Positions 25,452 through 35,525 of a stretch of 64,000 bases of DNA are shown in pieces. The notes under the pieces are model-generated. The model was not told where the DNA came from. It saw nothing but the letters and a program-made list of their open reading frames with translations, and ran no database searches. Every line of letters begins with the position of its first letter. Position 1 is the first letter of the stretch. Position numbers and translations under genes: made by a program. The DNA is from Tipula vernalis (taxonomy: Eukaryota; Arthropoda; Insecta; Diptera; Tipulidae): positions 268,995,315 through 269,059,314 of the forward strand of contig OY282560.1 of assembly GCA_958295665.1 (NCBI GenBank). Direction: 5' to 3'.

Positions 25452-25986
25452 TCATTGAAATGGCCTCTTCGACGGAATCAGCTCCACTTAAGACATCATC
25501 TACGTAGAAATCGTCTTTAATGATTGAAGCAATGTTAGGCAAGGTTATCTCAACGTCCGTTGCCAGTTGTGTTAATGATCGGGTATCTTGATAAGCAGCT
25601 GACGTGGTGCCATATGTGACTGTCGTGAGTTTGAAATGCTTCAGAAGTTCGGTGAGAGCATTTCTCCAAAGTATTCGCTGAAAGTTGCTGTGATCAGGAT
25701 GAATTCGTATCTGCCTATACATTTTTTGAATGTTCGAATTAAATGCTATTTTATATAAACGGAATCTCATTATGATTGATGTGAGATCTGACTGCACCGT
25801 AGGGCCGACCATAAGAGTTTGATTGAGAGATATCAAAGATCTGTTATTTGCCGAGCCATCAAACACAACCCGCACTTTTGTAGTGGCACTTGTCGCTTTT
25901 ACTACTGGATGATGAGGCCGGTAGAAGTGTTGTGTCGATGGGATTGCGAAATAGTTTGTTGACAGTTGATCGAGGTACTCATCCAT
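25366..25986 (-). pseudogene. Pao reverse transcriptase
   Basis: 206 codons: YRPHHPVVK, KVRVVFDGSAN, LNQTLMVGPTVQSDL, YRQIRIHPDHSNFQRILWR, VTYGTTSAAYQ and the catalytic FYVDDVLSG. It would copy element RNA. The segment GTTSAAYQ is close to the GTxSAPF pattern usual in the family. The frame is lost at its 3' end near 25370. Confidence 0.9.
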
Positions 25987-26548
25987 GAATTTGATGTACT
26001 CCTTTCTGAGTTGTGGATTTAACTGAAGTTTTTTTTCCAGACTAAAAAAGCGTGATCTTGCTTGAGTTAGGGATTCTCTAAGTGCTGGTTAGTTCGGTAT
26101 AAATGGTAGCCTTACTACGAATCGACCTTGGTTGTCGCGGTATGTGGTTTCTTCAAACAACTCTTCACATTTTTGCTCCTGCATGTTCATTGGCTTATGA
26201 TCTGGCAACTCCTCCAACTCTCAGAATTTTCATAATAAGTTGTCGATGTTGAAGTTAAAGTTTATATTGAATGATTGTTGCTCGGGTGTGAGTGTTTCAC
26301 CACCGCCAATTATCCACCCGAATGTAGTGTTTTGAGCTATTAATTGGTTTGGACCTTCCATTTGACCGTCAGATAATATTTTCAGGAAATGACCAGCACC
26401 CATGATAACATCGATTTCGGTGTTTTGATTATCTATCGGATCAGCTAACGTGTTGGTTTCTAGATTTGCCCATGCTGCTAGTATTTCTGAAATGGCTCTC
26501 GGCAGACCGACTGGTAACTCCTTCATAATGTACACTTTCATTTTTATT

Positions 26549-27327
26549 TTAAGTTCTTTTAAGTTCCCTTGTTATGCTTTTAGAAGCGATTCCCTTGACT
26601 GGATATCTCGCGTTTATTCGAGGCAGATTAAGTCGACGGACGCATGTCTCGCTTACCATGGAACCATTTGATCCGGAGTCTAACAACATTCGGCCAATAC
26701 AGCTTGCTCCATCTTCGTTACGAATGATAACTCGTGCGGTAGGTAGTAGTGGACTTAGGAACAGCGAAGCATATAAATGAAGATCTGTAGCATCACTGTG
26801 GTTATTTTCGAATTTTTTGACTTGCGTTGCTTTTGATGGGGTTATAGAAACGTCGGAAATTATCTCGCCAGGTTGAATAGCTTGCTTAGCAACATTCGCT
26901 TCTGTTTGTGATTTAAATGAATCTTCAGGTGGATGGAGCATCGTATGATGTTTCCTGCGGCATAATTGGCAGCTTCTAAAGGATCGACATACCTTTGAGC
27001 TGTGCCCATCAGTTAAACAGTTGAAGCAATATCCCGATGAGGCCACGAGCCCTTACGATTAGTTACATTCAGCGATTTGAATTGCTCGCAGTCTTGAATC
27101 CGGTGATTATTCGCACATTTGATGGCTCTTGGTGGCGCGCTTCCTTGGGATACAGGTTGATTAGTTGTGGCGCTCGAGTTTGAAGTTACTGCGTGATGCG
27201 AGTTAATACTATAATTCGGTTTTGTAATTGTTGAACGTCTATTCGTAATCTCACAATTTTCAAAGGCTGCACATCGCTTTTCGAGGAAATCAATGAGTGA
27301 TTCGAATGTTGGATATTTTACATCCAC
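26549..27327 (-). pseudogene. Pao nucleocapsid and protease region
   Basis: Upstream frame 27327-27013 covers a low-complexity linker. Frame 27046-26549 has two zinc-knuckle-like cysteine/histidine sets (CFNCLTDGHSSKVC, CQLCRRKHHTMLH), then the retropepsin site LLDSGSNGSMVS (D-S-G) near residue 125. The protease continues in another frame at 26541-26230 (MGAGHFLKIL). The stretch 26000-26230 is non-open. Confidence 0.83.
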
Positions 27328-27348
27328 TGTTTTTGCTGACCATGCTTT

Positions 27349-28193
27349 TCACGAATCTTCATCAAGCTTGCTTGTCAATATATAGTTGATCCAAATGTCG
27401 CGTGTTTCTGCTTGTTCGCCTAGTGCCTTAAGACCTGCGATTACTTCTGTGGAGGTATTGAGCACTTTTCGAAGAAATTGGAGGTTGGTATTCGAGATTG
27501 ATGGCTGTTCTAAAAATCTTTTAATGAACGATCGTATGACTAGAATCGGCTGATCGTAACGTTTGCAGACCTTTTCCCATATGCCTTTGTAGTTGGCATC
27601 TGTAACAGCAATATGACGCACGAAGGTATAGGCATCGCCCTTCAACAAACCTTTGAGATAACCGAGTTTTTGGCAATCAGACATTACTTGGTTTTTGTCA
27701 ACTATTGTTTCAAATAGATCTTTAAACTATTGGAATTCTTCCGCCCTATTTCCATAAAACGGAGGAATGTCTATAGGAGGCAATTTTATGCTTTCTTTTG
27801 GTACTGCAGCCATGCCTGTTTCTCATATCGTGTTCAACAATTCCTTTTGATGTGAGTTGAATGACGTCATAGTTTCGTTGAGTTGTTTTTGAACCGCCGT
27901 CAACAATGGGTTTGTGTCGTGTACCACACCTCGAAGTTTTGCCTCCAACTTCAAGAATTTTTGCTCAAACTCTGCTATTTCCGAGGAATCAGCATCGATG
28001 TCGGACATTTTCTGATCAAACTCTTCGAAATCACGATAGCATCCCTCCAATTGTTCCAAATAGACGTTAGCATCCTGTAGATCCATTTTATCACTAGCGA
28101 ACAAGGTTACAGAGTTTTCCAATCGAGTTAGTGCACCACGTGCATGACCGCGAATTTTACATTCGGCAAACTTCTTTTGTGTTTCTTTGTCCA
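27349..28193 (-). pseudogene. Pao Gag
   Basis: The likely start is the ATG at 28193 (MDKETQKKFAECKIRG), followed by a coiled-coil-like region to 27823. A gap and frame changes follow, then capsid blocks at 27684-27349: KLGYLKGLLKGDAYTFVRH, YKGIWEKVCKRYDQP, LKALGEQ, WINYILTSKLDEDS. These match the conserved Pao Gag pattern. The open frame extends upstream to 28359 only because of the inverted duplicate of gag sequence there. Confidence 0.82.
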
Positions 28194-28318
28194 TTTTTGA
28201 TTTATGAATAAAGATGAGCCCCAAAAAAAAGGACAAAAAATGTTGATAATTCCCGGGTTTCGGCACCAATGCTGATTCCTCGGAAATAGCAGAGTTTGAG
28301 CAAAAATTCTTGAAGTTG
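27946..28318. repeat. 50-bp inverted duplication within Pao gag
   Basis: 27946-27995 is the exact reverse complement of 28269-28318, extending ~9 bases further with one mismatch. Both contain CTCAAACTCTGCTATTTCCG or its complement. The spacer is ~273 bp and holds the gag start. Confidence 0.93.
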
Positions 28319-28399
28319 AAGGCAAAGCTCATTTTATCTTTAATGATCGATTTGATCATTCGTGAGTAAGATTAAAATCTATGCTCGACTTTTAAAACT

Positions 28400-30770
28400 G
28401 AGATTTATGTAGGGTTTAACTAAATATTATGTAAAAAAACAAAAAAATAACAATAATTATGTAATAAAACAAATTTATTCGCAGTTGAAAAATTCACACA
28501 TGTCCATCACATGTTAAAAGAAGTAGCAAAATCCCTAATTCCAATAGATATTGGGGCAAGAAGCATTATTTCATTATCATTAGGAAATTACTATCGCAGA
28601 ACTATTTCATTACTTAAAAAGCAAATAGAAAACCAAAATTCACATTTAGTTAACTTGGAGTTAAATAACAAGAACAATTTTAAAGTTTTCTCAGAACTGG
28701 CTTTTCAGAACTGTTTTCTCCTCTGGACCTAATTTTATTGCAATAATCTACGCTGAAATCGATAAAGATGGAGTAAACCACACTTTTCTATGTAGTAATT
28801 AAATCGAGGTTGTTTGCCTAGTTATATGTCATGTTTTTATTGTATCTAACCATCTAGTACCTCTTAATTATTGTACATTGTGTACGTGGAGTGCTCGGCT
28901 ATTAAATTACAGAAAGTTTACAAATGCGTTGGTTAGCAATGAAATAATAAGCCATTTTGACATCCTTACATTTTCAATTTTATAACTATAAAACGTCAAT
29001 AAACTCAAAAATTATTATACCAGTTATATCTAAAGCAATACATCAATAATAAAATAAATTAGCAAACTAAAACTTGTTTACGTTGATTACATGCATATAG
29101 AGATGATAAACCACCTTTGATTGCTTTCGCTATTAATCATTAGTAATAACAAAAAAGCGATTTTGTTATCCATGTGAAAGTTAATAATTTATGGCACCAC
29201 CTGGAGCCAAAATAAATTAAGCGCTTATTAATAATTTTATAACCTTGTTGGCCAATTAAATTATACAATGCACAATAATGATTTTGTGATCTCGATTCGC
29301 GCAACTTATCTTTTTTACACAAACAAATTTTTTATACAACTTGCTACTAATTCATATCGTTACTATGTGAAAATTTCATAATTTCCCTCATAATACCGTA
29401 CTACTATAATATACATTTTACATATTGTTATCACATGCAATGATTATCTTGTTTAATTTTATTTTACCATATTGCGTTAACGTAAAATACTCATTATAGA
29501 ACTTCCTTTCGCCATATTTTTTTTTTACGTTATATAAATTTACCAACAATAATAACACAACAACAAAAACACGGCCATATAATTAACTTATCCTAAAATA
29601 TATATTTAATTAATTTTATTACATTATGTGTATTTTTTTGACAAATAGTTGCCTATTTAGAAAAAAAAAAATTCTGTATGAATGTGCCATGTTGATTAAA
29701 TGAAATAGTAAATATTAGAAAAAAAAAATTCTTCACACTAACATAAAATAAGTAAATAAAGTAAATATTTCATGCATGACAATTCAAACGAATATTTATA
29801 TTAAAAAAAATTAAATAAATAAATAAAATAAATAATAGCTTAAATAATCATAATTTTTTTTTTCCTTTCCTAGTCTTGTTGTGTATTAACATAAACAATT
29901 TAATCTTTTGTGAAAACGTAAAAAAAAAAAAAAGAAATTGTTTACTTACGAATAAATAGAAATACCAACAACTAAACAAAAAAATTAAATTAAATAAATA
30001 GAGTTTTGTTTACCGAATTGTATAATATGGATTGTCATTTTGGGTACTCATTTTTATACAAAACCATCGGTTTGTTTAGTTAGACGAGACTCAAGAGACT
30101 TGAATATGGTTTGTTATGTGTATACCGCTTCGAGGAAGATTTGATAAATAACGGTCTTAATTAATGTGTATTTCACTTAAGTGCCGAAAATTTACCTGGG
30201 AGGGATTAAAATTTAAGTTGTGGCTTATTTGTTTAGGAAAATACATTAACTGTTATCTAATGTCGGACCAGCTCTACTAATTTTGACAAAAAAGTACTTA
30301 TTTTATTAGGTTAGTCCGAATTCTTGAATTGTTCACCTTTTGTTAAGGGTTTATAAACTAGACGACTGACTAGGATAAAAATGTTACAAATAAGTAGAAT
30401 GATAATTGAGTTTAGAAAATACAAGAACAAAAATATATTATCTGGAGCCTGGGGTATGTATTCTATGAACGAATAAGTCTGTGCACTTTACAATTAAAAT
30501 AAACTATAAAACTGGATAAAAAAATATTTGTGGCTGGAACAATGGAAACCACTGAACTTATTTAGGCTGAAGTCGGTTAATTGCTATGAAACAAGTCAAC
30601 GATGATTGAAATTCAACTCAAACAAACCAGAAACAAAGAAATTACTAATAAAGTGAAATCCTGAAACTACTGCTTGCTTCAGACCAAAAAAGCGAGAGTA
30701 GCAAAAAATACACTGGTGCAAAGAAAATTTTACCCTCAGTGCATTTTTTTTCAGTCGAACATTTTGAGGG
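28400..30770. other. AT-rich region without recognisable genes
   Basis: The longest frame (28511-28732) does not resemble a known protein. The rest is A/T-run sequence. Confidence 0.55.
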
Positions 30771-30779
30771 TTAAAAGAG

Positions 30780-31080
30780 TACTATTTTTACCCTTAGTTT
30801 AAACATTTTGGTTCAATCGAACTTGCGATGAGAGTGCCATCAAATATCCCAATGACACGCGGAAAACCATGCATGTTATAGATTTTTTGATTTATTTGTA
30901 CTACTTGTGGGCCATTTAGCACAAAGTTTAATCATAGTTCATGAACTTGCTTGCTAATTTGTTCTCCACAATTTTACAAACTTCATTAACACAATGAGAA
31001 ACTAACATGCAATACGAAAAGACTAATGAATTCAACGTCAGTCGTCGCTTGAAAAGGATTACTGACAAAGCGTTAATAAC
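30780..31080 (-). pseudogene. Third Harbinger-type transposase scrap
   Basis: Minus-strand reading gives VSHCVNEVCKIVENKLASKF (~31000-30940) and, after a frame change, a MHGFPRVIGIFDGTLIAS block (~30880-30830). Its D aligns with the first catalytic residue of HARBI1-like transposases (GFPxVIGxxDGTHI). Only these two blocks were found; no ends or later catalytic residues. Confidence 0.6.
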
Positions 31081-31670
31081 TTCGCAGTCTTAAGAGACGA
31101 AATCTAAACATCACCAAATTAAATGATAGGTGTATTGTGTTATCATTTGATGTGACATTGCTAATGTTATAGTTTGCCTTTGGTTGGAAATTCGTCTTCT
31201 ATGAATTCTTAATCGGAACTAGTTCATTGAAAACACTTTTAAATTCGGCCTTTTAAACTTTATTTTTTATAGAAAAGAAAAATGGTCAGCTTATTGGAAG
31301 AGGACATCCCATTAATTAGCAAATGATCGGTAGGTTATCGTATATATAATTCATAGTTTTTCTAAATGTAACCAAATGTTACATGTTGCTTTATTAATTT
31401 TTTGTTGAAATGTTAATTTAAAACAAAAAATTAAAAAAAAAATAAAATTAATAAAGTAAAATTAGCGTACACAGAAGTAGAGCTGTGTGAATGTCGTGAA
31501 GAAGAAAAAATTGTAAGAGAATTTATCTGTATTAGTAATGATTCGCTAGTACTTAACGCACAACACATTCTGTATATATAGAATGTAAAAATGAAAGTTA
31601 TATGTTGCGATGTGTAAAGAAAGTTATATGTTGCTAAATTTAACATGAATTTATAGATTTGATAGTATCG

Positions 31671-31845
31671 ATGGAAAAATCGGATTCGGGTGATGAAAAA
31701 ATACAAATCACAAGAAAATCGCGTTTGAAAATTTTTATTAAACTGAAGTTCTATTATCAGAACCCCAGGAAAGTCGGAGCGACAATTGCTTTTTCCTTTG
31801 TAATGCAAATATTTTTAGCCGACTTTAATGGAGGTGGTCTTATTT
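31671..31845 (+). CDS. Possible first coding exon with membrane segment
   Basis: From ATG 31671 the frame reads a charged N-terminus (MEKSDSGDEKIQITRKSR), a basic-hydrophobic stretch, then VGATIAFSFVMQIFLADF, long enough for one membrane span. It ends at a strong donor (TTATTT|GTAAGT) at 31845. No downstream exon was recognised. I do not know the family. It could equally be a chance frame beside a GTAAGT. Confidence 0.3.
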
Positions 31846-32129
31846 GTAAGTTCAACATAACTCACTTATTTTGTTGTTTAAATTAAAAAGGAACCCTTCA
31901 TTCTCGACTTATGACACTTTTCTCTAAAACAAATCATACATTTATTAATTCAAAAAAGATATAAAATGATATAAAAAAGACTACAAATTCTTATAAAATT
32001 CTAAGCAATATTTTGGTATCACACCTTTGGCAATTAAGCGTAATTAATTAACGGAACCCCGTTTTTGATGTGTAAGTCTTTTTTAATGGTCATCCTGTTT
32101 TTTAATTCGTGAACTTCGAACAAGAAGTG

Positions 32130-33832
32130 TCACAGGAAATCTTTCTCATTGTAAGAGGTTTTATATAAGAGATGCTCTGGTTTGTCTCGCTCTAGTTTCA
32201 AAACCTTTACGTTTGTAATTTTGAATATTTCTCCGTCGCTGTTTTTATTACAGCAGTCAACATTGCAATTTTTAAAATCAAAAATATCGTCGTAACCTAG
32301 TTCGTGCACTGTGGATGGCTTGCCGGTTTTTTTTTGCAAACTACTCGTTCTATGACAGACTGGGCACTGTCCCCTTCGTTTTGGCTAATTTATTGAATTA
32401 AGTTTGGACCAAATGGCATTTTGATACATTGGAATTACACTTTTATTTTTATTCTGGCCGGCACAATTATCGGAATAAAAAATAATGTATACAGTTTTGT
32501 TTGAATCTGCCTCGCTCGCTGCTCGAATATGTTCAAGATATCGCCAAACGGATGTGCTTATTTCATTAGAACCTCTGTTTGCTTGATATTCGTGCTATAG
32601 GTAACAATCTACGTCATTTGATTTTAAGTTAAATATTGTCAAATTTAAAACGTTTAATTTAGACACGTAATAAAACGATGATACGTCTCCTAACGAGCAG
32701 GGTAATACAGCTTGAAGATCGTATATTGCTACAATATTTGTCGACTTCTTATCATTTTCCTTTTCTAAACGTGACAAATTTTTCTCAATTAAATGAGTAT
32801 CGTACTTTTCTTGAAGCGCAACTTTTTCATTTTCATTTGAATTAATGAAGTGGGAGCAAAGTTTCCAATGATCTTTCTTGGGATTGAAGAACGCTAAATT
32901 AAATTCTTTGTTAAAAATTGTATAATACATTAAATAATTTGCATGTTCTACGTGTTCATCCCGGCAAAGCTGTTTATAATCTCTGTAGAACTCATTTTCA
33001 GGTTTATCGCCTTCGATGTACTCTCTAGTAGTGCGGGCGCGACAATAGTGACTTTAAATTCTTGAAATTGAATTAATATTTTGTGTGATTCTTTCTTTCA
33101 CCGCTAAAGGAACTACTCTACGAGATTATTATGTTTCCCCCTGCACTCTGGAGCAATTATTCCTGCTTCGGAAGTTTTCTTGAACAGTACGAACCATTAT
33201 CCCACTAATTCCTAAAGTGGCAGTGAAAAATTGTTTACATACCCTTATCTTGGAACCACTGCGATCCAAAAAATATGCGATATTTGGACGACGATGGCTG
33301 TTTTCTCTTACGTAGCGGTATTTCGGTTTAACTACCGTCATACTTGCAGCAATGAAATCACGCTGCCTTTGCAAGTCTGCCATTTTCCAGCATTCTTCAA
33401 AAATAACTTGTCGCTCTTCATGAGACATTTTTTTGGAACATTCAAGTCTACAGCTATCTGCACAAGGAGGCAGCAATTTTCGTGCTTCTTTAAATTCTTT
33501 TATTTTAATAGTTGTATCGGTTTGTTTTATAATTTTCGTGTATTGATGCTTTTGGCCGCTGTTTCCTAGATGTTTGGCTTGATTTTTTTGCCAATGTTGC
33601 ATGTTTCTTGGCCTCTTTCGACTTTTTTTCTCCACAATGCAAGGAAACGTCACTTGTTTTTTCTTCTGCTCGGTTGGGTTTTGTTCGCCATTAATACTTC
33701 CCTCGTCGGATGAAGATTGAGTAGATTAATCACTCGATGAAGAATTGATATAGTTGGGGTCAACATCCGAGTCTCCCTCTGAAATTAGAGACCTGTCGAT
33801 TTCATTCTCAAGGGGTGTTTGATTTGAACAAC
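32130..33832 (-). pseudogene. Transposase of an unassigned animal DNA-transposon family
   Basis: The minus-strand coding exon starts after an acceptor (TTACAG) at 33832. An acidic/serine-rich N-terminus with an in-frame TAA precedes a basic region (RKRPRNMQHWQKNQAKHLG), a cysteine set (PPCADSCRLECSKKM, ECWKMADLQRQRDFI), and KVCKQFF-like text (IRVCKQFFTATLGIS). A SHYCRARTTREYIEG block (~33050), FNPKKDHWKLC, IVAIYDLQAVLPCS, FYSDNCAGQNKNKS (~32470) and a terminal part ending at 32130 follow. The D residues in AIYDLQ and YSDNC could be catalytic. Proteins with the SHYCRA, PKKD and SDNCxGQNKN blocks recur in insect and cnidarian genomes; I cannot name the superfamily with confidence. A few stops and shifts (33129, 32595, 32400) break it. 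Confidence 0.68.
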
Positions 33833-33924
33833 CTGTAACATAAAATATTGTTTAATGATTATTGATGACTTAAAATACGGTGATAAATTTATTTCGTATT
33901 ATTACTGTTGTAATTTATAAATTT

Positions 33925-34255
33925 AATTAACTACACTCACCATCTTCAGAAATGCTGCCTTGTTGAATTTCACCTGAAGAAATATTTGGTTGCTAAATGT
34001 GACAAACCGCGAAAGAATTTGGCACATTTGATATTGTTCATACATTGTCATTCCGATATTGTTACTGTTGCATACGTTTCTGTAGTGTTGTCCATAGTTA
34101 CAGGTTGATTTTTGTTAACTGTGAAATAACAATACGTTACGTATTCGTATTATTCATATCCAGATTTAAACATTTAATTAACTATATTCACCTTCTTCAG
34201 AAATGCTGCCTTGTTGAATTTCAGCTGAAGAAATATTTGGTTGCTGAATATGCCA
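33925..34255 (-). repeat. Tandem duplication of an upstream exon-intron unit
   Basis: The segment around 33925-34000 recurs at 34175-34255, a period of ~250 bp. Each copy holds a short minus-strand exon reading QPNISSGEIQQGSISED or close to it, followed by a GT donor (GATG|GTGAGT in the first, less good in the second). They lie just 5' of the transposase coding exon. Confidence 0.75.
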
Positions 34256-34574
34256 AATAGCAGTAGAATTTTGCAAAATTGATTCGCCGTCCAGATCAGC
34301 TTTAATTCTAGCTAATCTCACCATTAAACTACCTCTTGATGCAAGCAATATTGTTTATTCTATGATTATGTTATTAAAATTCCTATTCTTATACCAATAC
34401 AATCACTTATAATATGTATTTGTACCTACTTTGTTTCTTCTAAAGTGGCACAAGTCAAAAAGTTATGTTGAATATTAATACAGCAAATATAACAGAACAA
34501 ATAAACCTTACACCAATGTTTTAAACAAGACTGACACAACACAAAACAGTTCACCACAATTATTAAAATAAAAT

Positions 34575-35130
34575 AAAAATTATGGGAATACTGTTACAAA
34601 TATAAATAATGCACTTTTCACAAATAAAAATTTAACGATAAATCGGCATTTTTCAAAATGAGCTGAAAGCTTAGACTTATTTTGAGAATCAAACCGACAT
34701 AATACAAAATAATGCTACACTGATTATATTTAAAAAAAATGAATTCCCTTATATTTTTATAGGAATACTGTTACAAAATACAAATCAAAATAAGACAGTA
34801 TCAACGAAAAAAAAGTAACGGGAAAACGGCACTTTACAAAATGTATATAAAATCAAAAATCATTTTTTAACAAAACCTGCACATTACGAAATAGTACGAT
34901 ACGAATATATAAAAAAGTTGGCGGTTACTTACCTATTTAAAAGGAATACTGTTCCAAATCCAAATGTGATAATATCGCAAAAAAAATTCTACTAAATTTA
35001 TAATTTTTTTAAGTTGTGACTGTCTTGAACAAAAAATTTTATGTGCACTGTTTAAAGAATTGGATACAACTGAACTTTGACAGTTTTGATGCAAAGAATA
35101 AAAAGAGTTGCAAATTTTCAATAGCGACAT
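34575..35130 (-). repeat. ~180-bp repeats and putative 5' exon of the transposase gene
   Basis: GGAATACTGTTACAAAT-type segments recur at ~34585, 34760 and 34942, spaced ~180 bp. A minus-strand donor TTAAATAG|GTAAGT lies at ~34930. Terminal inverted repeats of the element were not identified. Confidence 0.5.
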
Positions 35131-35256
35131 AACTGCCGCCTACTGGTTTTACGTGTGTAGTTCAGTTGCGCCGTTCTAGAACATAAAAATATGACGATAA
35201 TCCGACTGTTTTTGTTCAAATTTTTCGAGTTGTGCCGATATTCTTCCAAGGTAGCG

Positions 35257-35400
<144 letters not shown>

Positions 35401-35525
35401 TCACAAAAACCTAAATAGACAATATTAAAGAATCCATATTGACATATATCTTACGTCTAAAAAAATGTTTGGGTCATGTTTCCTTCAATTCGTTGGAATC
35501 GTCAAAACTCATTATAATCGGTTAA

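Larger units (their letters stand above)
24543..28359 (-). mobile_element. BEL/Pao retrotransposon, no integrase or LTRs seen
   Basis: Minus-strand blocks follow the Pao order: gag (28193-27349), zinc knuckles and protease (27327-26549), RT (25986-25366) and the RNase H region (25451-24543). Nothing resembling integrase follows on the low-coordinate side; 24131-24540 is non-coding. No LTR pair was recognised. Multiple stops and frame changes separate the blocks. A 50-bp piece of gag is duplicated in inverse orientation at the 5' end. Confidence 0.88.
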
